Shown one piece after another: positions 53,572 to 64,000 of a DNA stretch of 64,000 bases. The notes beneath the pieces were generated by a model. The model searched no databases. It was not told the origin of the DNA and saw only the letters and a program-made list of their open reading frames with translations. Every line of letters begins with the position of its first letter. Within the stretch, counting starts at the first letter, position 1. The DNA is from Breviolum minutum Mf 1.05b.01. Its lineage: Eukaryota > Sar > Dinophyceae > Suessiales > Symbiodiniaceae. A program made the translations under genes and the position numbers. The stretch is from contig DF239295.1 of NCBI GenBank assembly GCA_000507305.1, positions 158,959 through 222,958 of the forward strand. Direction: 5' to 3'.

Positions 53572-53694
53572 GTGCCCCATGATTTCAACAAAAAAAACAA
53601 AGAACTCCTGATAAGTTGGAGTCAAAAAAGCTCTCCATCCATAAAACCCATGAGTCGCAATCGACTTGGTGCTTCAACGCTTGGTTGTTATACC

Positions 53695-53811
53695 TACTCC
53701 CCTGAAGTTTAACACTTCGCCCCTGAAAAATGGATGCTTGGAATATGATCCTTTCCCTTTGGGTACGAATAACTCTTTTCGTGGGCGAGCTGTTAAACTT
53801 CAGGGGTGTTT
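53695..53811 (+). repeat. Family L element
   Basis: CTCCCCTGAAGTTTAACACT pairs with GCTGTTAAACTTCAGGGGTG. Confidence 0.9.
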
Positions 53812-53979
53812 CACCGAGTTCCTGGCTCCCTAGGAACCCGGGAATCACTTATTAAGAAGGAAGCCTAGACTTGAAACAACCCTGAACCACAAATCTTGGA
53901 AATTTGCTGCAATGTCCTCCTCAATCACCCAAAAAACCCTGCTAAAACTCCCAAAAAAGAAACCCTTCCGACTTTATAA

Positions 53980-54093
53980 TACCCTCCCTGAAACTAACAT
54001 AGCCCATGGAAAAATCCCACCATTTTGATGGTATCTACTTTCCGGAAAGATGGCGGATTTTCATGGGGCGAACTGTTAGTTTCAGGGAGGGTA
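53980..54093 (+). repeat. Family B element, intact
   Basis: TACCCTCCCTGAAACTAACA pairs with CTGTTAGTTTCAGGGAGGGTA. Confidence 0.95.
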
Positions 54094-54473
54094 CAATCCT
54101 CAACCTTTTGGATTGGGAGGTAAAAAGGTACCTTAATATATCTCTCAACCATTGATTTTCAGTGGATATGTTAGTTTTCAGTACGGAGTACACCTAAAGA
54201 GCCTGTAATTGAGTTGTGGCAAAGAAACACTAGCCACACCTTCACCATCACACCATTCTACCATTCTCCTGTCGAAAACGTTGGGTCACATTGGCGAAGC
54301 GCACTTCCTGTCAGTCCATCTTTCAAAAAGAATGAGTCCAATCAAGGAGGATTTTTCATCTGCAAGGAATCCCTGGTAGCCAAGCTTTGTTTGCTTACAA
54401 CTTCTAATTGTCTCTACTAAAATCGTACCAAGGAAATTCAAGGTACTATAGGGCTGTATTTTCTTTCTTTTCT

Positions 54474-54773
54474 TTAAAAGAAAAAAGAACAAAAAAAAGG
54501 AGGTGATCTTCGCAAAGACTCTGCCCTTGGCTTTGCCAATGGCACAGCACTGGCACTTTGATGCTTCAGGTAAATAACCCCCAACTCTGGAAACAAATTT
54601 TCGAAAAATTTTCCGTTAGAACCATCGAAGTATTGCGGAAAAACATGTAAACAGCTGCCCGGACTCCAAGTCTGGAGGGATTGATCCTGGGGAGTTTCCC
54701 CCTCCCTTTCCGTACAAACCGAGAATTCAACCAACAAATATTTGCCATAACAACTTGGAACCACCTCCAGCAT
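54474..54773 (-). CDS. Candidate coding region, protein unknown
   Basis: A 99-codon minus frame with VVPSCYGKYLLVEFSVCTER and FPQYFDGSNGKFFENLFPEL. GCATGCTGGAG is a possible acceptor. A second minus frame (54566-54835) and a plus frame (54681-55052) overlap it, so frame is uncertain. Confidence 0.35.
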   Translation of the reverse strand: MLEVVPSCYGKYLLVEFSVCTEREGETPQDQSLQTWSPGSCLHVFPQYFDGSNGKFFENLFPELGVIYLKHQSASAVPLAKPRAESLRRSPPFFCSFFF

Positions 54774-55280
54774 GCCAGGAGTTTCCTCCCATCCATGGTC
54801 ACAAATTTAACCCAAGGTACTGGTGGTAAATCCAAGTTGATGTTGAAGGTAGGAATTGCAGCAACCTCCGAGGATTGTTGGATTTGTTGGATTCATCAAC
54901 CAAAAATTCAAAGGGCCAAAACCTTGGAAATATACCTTGTTGGTAGCCCAAAAAAATACAAATATTCGAAAGGATTTCCGCTTCATAAATGGGTGGTTGA
55001 GGGTCTGGGGTATGTTCCAGGGGTCTGCTGGAATTTCCTTACTTGTGGATGAATCATTATTTTTGTTGACTATTTCGAAAGGGACCGCAGTTTCAATTCC
55101 TTTAAAGGAATGTATACTTCCAAACATCATTTTTCAGCGCGATTTGTTAGTTTTCCAGGGGAGTATGCTTGTGAGGGCTCCATTCTCAATCAACCATCAA
55201 AAGGATGAGGTTGTTGAAACCTCCATCCAGCCGAACGAACAAGTTTACGGGCAGGTGAACCAGTATCCAGAAACACTTGT

Positions 55281-55389
55281 CTAGTTGGTGGTTGAACCAC
55301 CCATCTGAAAAATATGCTCGTCAAATTGCATCATTTCCCCAAGGATCCGGGGTGAAGATTCCAAAAATGTTAGAGTTGCCACCACCTAG
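55281..55389 (+). repeat. Family A element
   Basis: CTAGTTGGTGGTTG at the left, GTTGCCACCACCTAG at the right. Confidence 0.9.
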
Positions 55390-55665
55390 CTGTTATAAGG
55401 GAATGGCACAACTCTGATGTGGTACCAAACTGGCACAACTTAAAAAAAAAAAACATGTCGCCATACCCATTTGTTTAGCCAACAAGCGATTCCTTGTTTC
55501 TGAAGAATTGGCACCTCTTTCAAGGTGATACGGGTCCCCACGCCAAGCAATCGTTGTATTTATCATGTCATATGTATCAAATCATGGCCCTTCAACCTAC
55601 CCACCACCAACCCACAAAAACAAACCTATATACCCGTCCTGAACAGAGGGAAATTGTATGGAAAG

Positions 55666-55772
55666 TACCCTCCCTAAAATTAAGATAGCACCTGAAAATA
55701 GGCTTTCCCAAAAAGGAAAGTAGTTTCCAAACTACCATTTTTAAGGGCCTATGTTAGTTTTAGGAGGTGTAT
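55666..55772 (+). repeat. Family B element
   Basis: TACCCTCCCTAAAATTAAGA pairs with CTATGTTAGTTTTAGGAGGTG. Confidence 0.9.
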
Positions 55773-56283
55773 ATTAGGAAATTCTTACGAGAATGGATGT
55801 CCCGCTTTTGGGATTCCTTTGGGAATTCCCATTGTTGAGGCTCCACACCGTTGCCGCCAAGAACATGGTCAACCTGACTGAATACGCCATGCCTGAGGAA
55901 CGGAAGCAACGAAAAACTAACATCCGCGAAATGAACATGTACATTATATATGTATCTATATATACAATATATAATATATATATAGTAGACTACTGTCTAC
56001 TGTCTCCATATGTTTCAAATGATATGAATTTGTCCACCTATGATGAATAATACATATACTGTAATAGACATGTAAAGACAACAAGAATATAATACGTACA
56101 ACATTCAACATACTACATCACAGTCTTTCGCAGCTGCCTGTTCTTTCTTGATGCAAGCAACAGGGATCTGGTCATATTTTTCCAAAAACCAGGTTTGGAG
56201 ACCAATCTGATTAAAGTGGAGCGATGTTGTTATGCTTTTAACACCTATCAATACTGAAACATACACCCCCGAAAACTAANGGT

Positions 56284-56402
56284 GTACCCTCCCTGAAACT
56301 AACATGTTCGCCCCCAAAAAATAATGAAACCAAACTGAATCTCCTGATTTCCAGGGGGCCCCTATTTTCAGGGGCGAACTGTCGATGTTGAAGGGAGGGT
56401 AA
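56284..56402 (+). repeat. Family B element
   Basis: TACCCTCCCTGAAACTAACA at the left, GATGTTGAAGGGAGGGTA at the right. An ambiguous base (n) sits at 56280. Confidence 0.85.
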
Positions 56403-56469
56403 CTCATTTCAGTCATGGTGAAACTCCACCGTTGAATATCTCAAATCTTCAAACCAAAGCGGAGGTGAA

Positions 56470-56617
56470 CAATTGAGCCACGAAGAAAACCCCTGTTGAC
56501 ATTTCACTATACTGGTTGGGCAATAGGGATCCTTTTAATGGTTTATTATAATCCCCATATAACTGGGTAGCATAATCCTCTACATACCTTAAACAACTAA
56601 GTATTTTTCCATTGCAA
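56470..56617 (+). repeat. Family D element
   Basis: CAATTGAGCCACGAAGAAAA at the left, TATTTTTCCATTGCAAGCC at the right. The stretch 56620-57570 holds no exon I can support. Confidence 0.8.
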
Positions 56618-57576
56618 GCCACGGCCCAGTTCCTGCACTGGTTTTCTTTAGCAAATCTACCCCTTTCATCATCCAACTGAATCCAACTGTGGTACTTTCC
56701 CGATCAAACTCCCACCACTGCCGACACATTCCCAATGTTGAATTATCCAACAAAAATACATGTTGAACACAAATAGTCAGTGAGAAATGACATCAATGAT
56801 GCGTTGTTTTAAAGAAACACACACACACTTCAAGAAAAGTGTGACTTTCACGAAGATCAACGTCTTCTAAAGCATGTTTCGTTCCATGGAGAATAAACAT
56901 CCTCATCCAAAGGACCATCAAATAAACGTTTAAACTTTAATTATCTTTTCCTATCAAATATGTAATCCCTAAAAGTTTAAAGGTTAGCCATTGCCTGAGT
57001 CAGAAATGTTTTCCGTTCAGGAATCTTGTTGCTGTCCGGCTGCCTGTCTCAAGCGCCTTTGCGTATATGGAAATGATTCGTTCACGGAGATTTTCTCGTC
57101 GGCCAGCCGCGTGGATGGTTCTATCACACGGCAAAACTGCGCACCGCAGTGGTGAGCCAAATAAATTTCAGAAGCGACTTGGAATCAATCCAGTACATGT
57201 ATGTACATATTGACATTTATATATATAAATGATATCTGTTATGTATATGATGCATCTGCATATATTAATCAGCTTAATCATATATCTACACTTCTACGTT
57301 TATGTCTATGAAATACATATATCTATGAACAATGGCTTTGTAGAGTTTGGTATTGATATAGATATAAAGGATTACAAAGGTAATCATTGTATTCATGCTA
57401 TTTGTTTCCATATCTCCCAAAAACACCAAGCCGGCAATAAACACCATTCTAGAGTCCGCGTGTTCATCTATAGGCGGTTTTGCAATTTCTGTTAGCTTTT
57501 ACATGACCACTTTTTAAGTGTGATAGTAAAAAGCTCCTCAGATGAGACTGAAGCACTATACAGCTGGTTTGTAAAC

Positions 57577-57785
57577 CAGTCCAGTAGGAGAGTCTTCACT
57601 CATAGTATCCAAATTCTTTCGTTTTCTCCTTGTTACCATTCCCACTGATCCTTCCAAATCCTGTTCTTCAAGATCACTACCACAACTCAGCAAATGAGCA
57701 GCATCGTCTTTGAAAAGAGCATGCAACTTGTTGGTGGAGTGGAGTTCATGCTTTCCACGCAGGGTCAACCATGAAGAAGTTGGAA
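57577..57785 (-). CDS. Candidate exon of gene 6
   Basis: 209 nt from a TTATTGTTAG acceptor to a GGACTG|GTTTAC donor. The frame includes SWLTLRGKHELHSTNKLHAL, then DDAAHLLSCGSDLEEQDLEG and TRRKRKNLDTMSEDSPTGL. The basic run RRKRK could be a nuclear localisation signal, an inference only. An alternative acceptor (GTGGAAAG, exon to about 57747) would fit the exon at 57971-58027 in phase 0. Confidence 0.55.
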
Positions 57786-57970
57786 CTAACAATAATTTAC
57801 ATTTTTATAGACTACAAAGATCACAAAAATCTCTCCGTTTTGACCCCAATTTATATTAACCCCCGTTATATACAATGAATAATGACAAAAACCTACAAAA
57901 ACCATCCGCATCCAACCAGCTAACATCCGCTAAATCTTCACATCTGGATCCCTCAGATTCCAGCTGGTAC

Positions 57971-58027
57971 CTGGGCATAGGCATTCCAATCAGCTTGTGC
58001 CACCGCCAACTTTTCACGAACCTCGAG
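57971..58027 (-). CDS. Candidate exon of gene 6
   Basis: 57 nt. Acceptor GCCACCTGTGACAG, frame LEVREKLAVAQADWNAYAQ, donor CAG|GTACCA. Phase 0 in and out. Both splice sites are good. Another frame of the same segment is also open. Confidence 0.45.
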
Positions 58028-58119
58028 CTGTCACAGGTGGCAAACCACTCACCAAGTGCATGTTACCAAACGTTTAGGGCTCCAAGAGTGTGGAACAACC
58101 TCGGATGGAATACATAGAT

Positions 58120-58230
58120 ATGGGTGTTTCCTAAAATGGTGGGTTTCCCCAACAACCATGGTTTTCCTACTAAAAATGATCATTTTGGGGTGGAGATTGG
58201 GGGTACCACCATTTAAGGAAACACCCATAT
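58120..58230 (+). repeat. Family O element
   Basis: ATGGGTGTTTCCTAAAATGG pairs with CCATTTAAGGAAACACCCAT; flanked by TA. Related to the copy nested at 49202. Confidence 0.9.
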
Positions 58231-58926
58231 ACGAATTGAACTCTGTTCATGCTTTAGTGTTCTGAGCTGAATTTGTTAGTCTTTGCCTTGTTGATGTTGA
58301 CCTATTGTTGAAACCACCTAGTCATTACAACGCGTCGATAAATCAATGAATATGTTTTTTGTCCTTTTGTCTACACCGGCTTGAAAGAAAACAACATGTC
58401 TTGATAATAATGTCACCAGAAAATCCATGAACAACTCAACATCTACAGTAGTAAGGCGTTCAGGTCGAAGAAAATAGATGTTGGACAAAAACAAGCTGGG
58501 TTGATCTTCGGCTAATGGAAGAATCAGTGAGAATTACAATCTCAGTGAAGTAGACAAATCATTGAACCAGTCTAAATTCACCTAATGTAAGTATAGAAAC
58601 CAATGGCGCACATATATGTATATATATATGCAACTGCAAACATGTACGTATATATATAAATAAAAATAGATCATATATATATATATATACATACAAATGA
58701 ATGCTTACATGTATGAACGCATGTTGTAAACAACATCTAGGAGTATAAACTCAAACTTTAGGGACCCAAAGAATCCATACGTCTTCCTACCTTTCCACGG
58801 TTTTTCTTTGCATGATTTCAGATCCAGAGCCCCTGGACCAAAATCCAGGCAACAAAAACTTGGAGATAATCTATTTACTCATAGCTTTTCCCCTCAAAAC
58901 AACATTGGGGAAAACAAATTTTTTAC

Positions 58927-59035
58927 ACCCCAAAAAAACTAATATGACAATTGGAAAAATAACTATCTTGAATAGGAGATACATCTTCAAAGGCTTGTTT
59001 TTTATTCCATTGTCATGTTAGTTTTCGGGCAGAGA
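58927..59035 (+). repeat. Family M element, diverged
   Basis: CTAATATGACAATTGGAAAA, GAATAGGAGATACATCTTC and TCCATTGTCATGTTAGTTTT. Confidence 0.75.
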
Positions 59036-59037
59036 AG

Positions 59038-59180
59038 AAAATCCCCCGAAATTTAATGGCTGGAAGCTGATTTTCAGGGACCATTTGAAAAGTACGTTTT
59101 ATCTTCCAACCTTCAATTTTTAGTTTTTCGGGGGAGAAAATGACACCCCTGAAATTGAGCGGCTGGAAGCTGAAAATCAC
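59038..59180 (+). repeat. Two overlapping L/N-like half elements
   Basis: ATCCCCCGAAATTTAATGGC with GGAAGCTGATTTTCAGGGAC, then CACCCCTGAAATTGAGCGGC with GGAAGCTGAAAATC: a repeated, partly inverted arrangement. Confidence 0.55.
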
Positions 59181-59182
59181 CG

Positions 59183-59294
59183 TACCCTCCGGTAAACTAA
59201 CATGGCAATGGAAAATCCCCATTTTACGCCGGAAATACATCTTCCAATTTCCAATGGTCCATTTCCTATTGCTATGTTAGTTTACCAGAGTGTA
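59183..59294 (+). repeat. Family M element
   Basis: TACCCTCCGGTAAACTAACA pairs with TATGTTAGTTTACCAGAGTG. Confidence 0.9.
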
Positions 59295-59979
59295 ATTACT
59301 GCACTTGGAAAAGGAAAATCATCTGAACCAAACCTCCATTTTTAAGGTTTCCAAGCGTTAGTTTTCAGGGTGGGTACCAACCAATGGATATCCACACTGC
59401 ATCTGGCTCGACCCCCGGAAGTCCCCGGGAATCGTTTTCAGGAAACAGCAGGAAATCCCGCAATTCCAAACCATCCTTTTGAGGGTCCATCATCCCTGGA
59501 AGTCAACCCAACCACCATTGAAAACTGGTTCCTTTTGGATGATGCTAAACCATGACTATCCAAAAAATGGTGGTTTCGTATAACCAAAAAATCATGACTA
59601 TAAACCATGATCATAAACCATGATCATATAAACCATGACCATAAACCAATCTATAATATATCAAAAATGGTGGACCAAGGACTTCCAGGCTCTTAGTTGT
59701 TCGCTCCCCTGGATATTTGGCCCCAAACTTCCACAGGTGATCTGTGATGCGACAAGCCGACCACATGAACCTGGAAGGATGATGACGGGATGATAGCTGG
59801 ATGGACCAAGGTTAGTCATTACCAAATGCCTCAAGGATATGGTATACCACCTGGAAAGGATCGATGGCGACCCGCCACTCCCATGAGTCTTGGTGTATCA
59901 TGGCACCGAAAACACATCGCCACCTATGGGAAGTGGCGATCGCCATCGATCCTTTCACTATGCTGTAGATTTATGGTAA

Positions 59980-60084
59980 GTAGGGTGTCCATGGCATGGA
60001 AGTGATCTCAAAGGGGACTTACATTACAGCCTACTTATATAGGGGTGATAATCCATTTACTAAGTACCATGGACATCACAGTAG
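59980..60084 (+). repeat. Family R element
   Basis: TAGGGTGTCCATGGCATGGA at the left, AGTACCATGGACATCACAGTA at the right. From 60090 to 61490 I found no supportable exon or element; a 125-codon minus frame at 60971-61348 lacks other support. Confidence 0.8.
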
Positions 60085-61494
60085 ATTTATGAATGTCAAT
60101 CTAAAAAACGTTGGAGTTATGGACAAAATAATGTTGATTCAAAATCTGTTTGCAAGAACCCAATTAATTTGTGAATTTAGCTAGAATGTAGCTAATTATC
60201 TATTTCAAATGCCAACAATCCAGCGATTGTAATTGCCCATTTTGGCAGCAAAGAATCATTGCAAAACAAGGAGCAGTTGATGTCATTTTGGGCGTCTGAT
60301 GGGCAGGTATCCGTAGTATTCTGGTCACTTAGTACTTAACACTTGCTATCGTGTGCATGCGTAAATGAACATGTGGTTTGCATTAAGCTAGTGCAACGTG
60401 AGTAAACAACACAAATACATCATGCACCGATAACCTTGTAAACGAGTGAAGGTATTCTGCAAGATCTTCCAAACTCAAGGTGTTCTGAATCTGACCAATT
60501 TGCAAGGGAATCTGACACCATGTCATTTGTCAAAAATGTAATTTTAGCTTACTACACAAGATATCAACCTGACATAACTGCAGTAACCAGTATCAACCAG
60601 GTATAGATGGGCACAGCTGCGCACCTCCACCATTGTGTCAACCTCAACCCGAAAAAAGTTCATGGAGAACAGATTCAAAAAAGGATGAAATACAGTAGTG
60701 AGTCTGATTGACACATGTCATAAACTACTTGGTAGGTGTGTATTATATACATATTCTTGTTTCAATCATTGTCTTCTTATATTTGAGGTCACCACGTTTA
60801 CCATCCCTGAAACTATCATAGAAGTTTGTAACTGGAAAGACGATGATCGAGTGAAGGATCATCAGCATTGGAGTGAAAGAGTTCCAATATCTGCTTCCAT
60901 TTTGCTGGATCATATGTGCACTTTGTCGTCAATAACTGAACCATTCTTCTCATCTCGTAACACACAATGGCTATATGACAAATATATGGAGCAAAGTATG
61001 TCTGTTTATGACGAAAAAACGTTTGTTTCTTTCCAGTTCTGAAGCTTCAGAAGTTCGGCACGTAAAGCTATGAATTTCGGTTTGGTAGTTGGACCAACAT
61101 AGTTCATCCACAAACGCAGCCCACGCTGGGGGGCAAGGGGAACCAAGGAGCTGGATACACCAAGCATGGCTTGCTGAAGACAGCAAGAATATGAAATTGA
61201 ACCATCCCCCACTTGGGAAAACAAATGATAGATTATATTTGATATATGCACACAATAGAAATAGAAATCGACAGACAAAAATAATATCGACATTTGGTGA
61301 ATTTTGTTTGATGTATTTTAGCGGCATGGCTGGAAAAAAAACATTCAAATTTCAGCTGGACTCAATAGAGCTTTTATTGTGATACAACAAGTTGGTTTCA
61401 AAAATGACTCAATAGAGCTTTTATTATGATACAACAAATTGGTTTCAACAATGTTCTTCCAAACCATGGATGATTTCAGAAATTGGAGAGTATC

Positions 61495-61648
61495 AAACGA
61501 GCCACGAAACAACCCGAATGTGTTACATCCCATTAGTTCAACGGGTAAATAAGGATCCTTACAACGGCTTATGATTAAAACAACTATATAAATGGGTAGT
61601 ATAATTCCCTACATAACCTTAACAACCAGTGTGTTCTGTTCACTCAAA
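61495..61648 (+). repeat. Family D element
   Basis: CAAACGAGCCACGAAACAAC at the left, GTTCTGTTCACTCAAATG at the right. Confidence 0.8.
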
Positions 61649-61680
61649 TGATCCCATATATAGAAAACAAACTAACCAAT

Positions 61681-61901
61681 ACACCCCTGAAGTTTAACAT
61701 ACCCGCTGGTAAACTAACATAGCTGGCTGGAATATCCTCATGTTCAATAGGAAATACATCTTCAATCCGGGTCCATTTTCCATTGCTATGTTAATTTACC
61801 AGAGTGTAGCCCTTGAAAGCTAGTGGTTGGAAGACTATGTAATCACTTCCTAATTGGGACCCGGTAACGCATCAGGGGATACGTTAAACTTCATGAGGAT
61901 A
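61681..61901 (+). repeat. Family L element interrupted by family M
   Basis: ACACCCCTGAAGTTTAACAT at the left, ACGTTAAACTTCATGAGGAT at the right, separated by a family M copy. Confidence 0.9.
61700..61808 (+). repeat. Family M element nested in family L
   Basis: ACCCGCTGGTAAACTAACAT pairs with GCTATGTTAATTTACCAGAG; the host TA is present on both sides, as a TA target duplication. Confidence 0.9.
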
Positions 61902-62019
61902 CGAAAACTTTGAGCAGTGAAACCCTGGTTGTGATTTCCAAAGTTTTTCCTGACTAACATGTCCCCTTCCAGCCGGCACTTTTGAGTCGATGATTTTCCG
62001 AATTTCCTATTGTGAGATG

Positions 62020-62141
62020 CTGTTGATGGTTCAGAAATCCTGCACCAGTTTATGTGGTAAATTTGCACCATTACTTACAGGGTTTTCTACATCCCAGGTG
62101 GTTTTCTCGGTTTTCTCGCCAGATTTCTGAAGCATCAACAG
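62020..62141 (-). repeat. Family H element
   Basis: CTGTTGATGGTTCAGAAATC at the left, AGATTTCTGAAGCATCAACAG at the right. Confidence 0.9.
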
Positions 62142-62163
62142 TATGGATTCGTTGCCTGGAGGG

Positions 62164-62304
62164 GTACTAGGATGTCCATGAAACTCAGTAACTACCTAGT
62201 TTTTGTTGGGTTGTTTCACCTACTTGGGGGACGAAATTCCAACCTACTTATATTATATAGGGGTGAACTAATCTATCTACTAACTTCCATGGACATCCTA
62301 GTAC
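62164..62304 (+). repeat. Family R element
   Basis: GTACTAGGATGTCCATGAAA at the left, CTTCCATGGACATCCTAGTA at the right. Confidence 0.9.
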
Positions 62305-62305
62305 C

Positions 62306-62426
62306 GTTGATTGTTCAGAAATCCGGTAAACTCACCAGTTGAGGGAAAGGTAGTTTTTTTCCCACTCTTTACGACGGGTTTTAGGATACATCCCAAGTGG
62401 ATATCCCAGTAAGCAACCATCAACAG
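62306..62426 (-). repeat. Family H element abutting family R
   Basis: GTTGATTGTTCAGAAATCC at the left, AGTAAGCAACCATCAACAG at the right. A GC-rich segment starts at the very next base. Confidence 0.85.
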
Positions 62427-62553
62427 TTTGACCTCTCTCTCCATGAGTTTGAGATCCCCGTCTCCATCACGGTAGCCGGTGAGGCTTTCTACCTTGGCAG
62501 CTTGCCGAGGTCTTTGGTTCTGGGTCCACTGGGCCCCTCCGATCCAATGACGC
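62427..62553. other. Probable exon, strand unresolved
   Basis: GC-rich and flanked exactly by a family H end and a family C end. Minus: frame with VESLTGYRDGDGDLKLMERE and donors AAG|GTAGAA or GAG|GTCAAA. Plus: acceptor CATCAACAG, then FDLSLHEFEIPVSITVAGEA, FYLGSLPRSL. Both are protein-like. The consensus of other exons favours minus. Confidence 0.45.
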
Positions 62554-62643
62554 ATCCATGGGAATGGTATATATACCTACATGAAAACCATAAATATCAA
62601 CCATTCATGTAGGTAAATATACCAGTCCCATGGATCCTATGGG
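62551..62643 (-). repeat. Family C element
   Basis: GCATCCATGGGAATGGTATA at the left, CAGTCCCATGGATCCTATGG at the right. Confidence 0.9.
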
Positions 62644-62868
62644 AATATTTGTTCCCTTTCATTTCGGGAAAATTTCCACTGAACCATGATGATGGGAGAA
62701 AAAGCGTATCATGATATAGATATATCCCCCCCCAAAAAAAAAATCGCCAGATATAGTTAATCACCATAAATCTTACCTTTCCAAAAAATTCCCCAAAGCT
62801 TGTTGATCCCGCCTCTGGGAGAGCGGCTAGATCTTAAACAAAAAGGAATGATTCTTGGCGAAACACTC

Positions 62869-62958
62869 CTAGTTGGTGGTTGCAACCCAGTTGAAACATG
62901 TTAGTCAAATTGGATCATTTCCCCAGAGGTGAAAACAAAAAATGTTACCACCACCTAG
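62869..62958 (+). repeat. Family A element, short
   Basis: CTAGTTGGTGGTTGC at the left, TTACCACCACCTAG at the right, with an internal deletion. Confidence 0.85.
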
Positions 62959-63379
62959 ACTCTCACTTCCCATCTTTGCCAACAAAAGACTGCCCATGAT
63001 GGTACATCTGCAATTAATTCTGGGTAGCAAACTTCAAGAAAAAACTTGGCTGACTCTGGTTGGAAGTTGGAATCATCTTCTGGTTCCCAGATGTAAACTG
63101 TATATAGATCCATGGCTAAAGGAGATACTGTAGATACATGACTTAACCGTCAAGTCAAAACCTATCTGTAGATCCACCCAAAAGAACGCTGGTGTTGAGA
63201 CATATACTTAATGGATCTTAATGGTCAAAGAGTCAGCAAGAAAATGTAAAATCCTGGAAATCCACGAGAATGTCGTTAAAAAATCTATGGGGCAGCTGCT
63301 TAGCTCCGCATTATTCGAAAGGATTTTAGATACCACTCACTCCGTTACCGACCACTTTCTACTGTTTGCATGTATACTA

Positions 63380-63468
63380 TATACCCTCACCCCAGAAAAT
63401 AGGTCATCCCAAAAAGAATTTCATCTTTCAACCATTGATTTTCAGCGGCTATGTTAGACTCACGGTGT
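63380..63468 (+). repeat. Family B element, diverged
   Basis: TACCCTCACCCCAGAAAATA, CAACCATTGATTTTCAGCGG and CTATGTTAGACTCACGGTGTG. Confidence 0.7.
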
Positions 63469-63660
63469 GTATATATATATATATATGTATAAATAAAAAT
63501 CTATAAATAAAAAATATATATAGATACATACAGTATATAAAAATAGAGAGATAAACATATTATATACTTGTGCATATCACGAGCACATAAAACATATACA
63601 TAAGTTGTTATAAATTTAAAAACATATACATGTATATAAATAAATACGTATATACACACC
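63466..63660. repeat. TA-rich simple repeat
   Basis: Alternating TATA/AAATA sequence, followed by a C run and a short N gap at 63699-63703. Confidence 0.85.
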
Positions 63661-63750
63661 TATATCCCCCCTGTTTCCCATAGCATTACCCCCCCCCCNN
63701 NNNTCTGGCCCCCCCCCAAAAAAAAAAAAACGTCATATCAGTCATATCTT

Positions 63751-63875
63751 TCATTTTTGGTCCCTCGGATCTCGGGCAGCTTCTTTCTCCACCTTGCCTA
63801 CCCAATCCTGTGGGGAACACATCGACTCGACTCCCTTGGACGACGATGGAGTTGGGGAGATTTTCCCTAGATTTG
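63751..63875 (-). CDS. Candidate terminal exon
   Basis: 125 nt ending in TGA. Acceptor ACCGAAGCTGCAG, two bases complete a codon, then NLGKISPTPSSSKGVESMCS and PQDWVGKVEKEAARDPRDQK. An internal AAG|GTGGAG donor would shorten it and remove the stop. Charged and serine-rich. Unknown. Confidence 0.5.
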
Positions 63876-64000
63876 CTGCAGCTTCGGTGGTACCAAAAAT
63901 ATGTCTCCCAAATGGTGGTGAATTTCATGGTTTATTTGAACCCTGTGGTAGGATCCGTGAAAAAAACACACCCCCAAAAAACAAACAAGCAAACAAAAAA

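Noticed and set aside
60971..61348. 125-codon minus-strand frame
   Set aside because: A second minus frame covers the same bases and neither has good splice sites.
1..64000. Autonomous transposase, reverse transcriptase or other mobile-element protein
   Set aside because: No frame shows recognisable catalytic motifs; all elements seen are short and non-coding.
1..64000. CRISPR arrays, bacterial operons, rRNA genes
   Set aside because: Repeats are inverted and dispersed, not regularly spaced; no ribosome-binding sites or rRNA cores were seen.

Overview
This is nuclear DNA from a eukaryote, most likely a unicellular protist. It is AT-leaning, contains several simple repeats, has one ambiguous base at 56280 and one short N gap at 63699-63703, and holds no long open reading frame. 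Coding DNA can be seen only as short exons of about 55-350 bp with GT-AG splice signals. I could not match any predicted protein to a known family, so functions are left open. No tool was run: splice sites, phases and repeat families were all read by eye.

The main content is a dense population of short elements of about 90-200 bp. I separate roughly twenty families, here called A to W. Most have terminal inverted repeats, and many sit between TA dinucleotides, as Tc1/mariner (Stowaway-like) MITEs do. Family A (ends GTTGGTGG...CCACCACC, TA-flanked) has about 25 copies, all in the same orientation. Family D (GAGCCACGAAAA...CATTGCTC) has about nine copies, also all in one orientation. Several copies are nested inside others.

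Every gene fragment that I can support best reads on the minus strand. Three chains keep reading frame across introns: gene 1 (6732 down to a stop at 4592, five exons), gene 2 (10102 down to a stop at 8667, three exons) and gene 3 (18580 down to a stop at 18032, three exons). Single or paired exons, some ending in stops, lie at about 28.5, 33.4, 36.8-37.1, 42.1, 45.6-45.7 (a possible start), 47.8, 49.9, 57.6-58.0 and 63.8 kb. This suggests a one-directional gene series about 5-10 kb apart, although the opposite strand is open in many of the same places and the calls are moderate at best.

The elements appear to serve as introns. Two family T copies coincide base-for-base with minus-strand introns (18098-18211 and 36846-36944). 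Family A in its fixed orientation offers a GTGGTGG donor and a CAACTAG acceptor on the minus strand, and one copy supplies the donor after a plausible first exon at 45618-45748. This is the signature of introner elements, meaning transposons that create introns. Unidirectional genes plus introners would fit a dinoflagellate or a relative, but other introner-bearing protists are possible and the assignment is inference.
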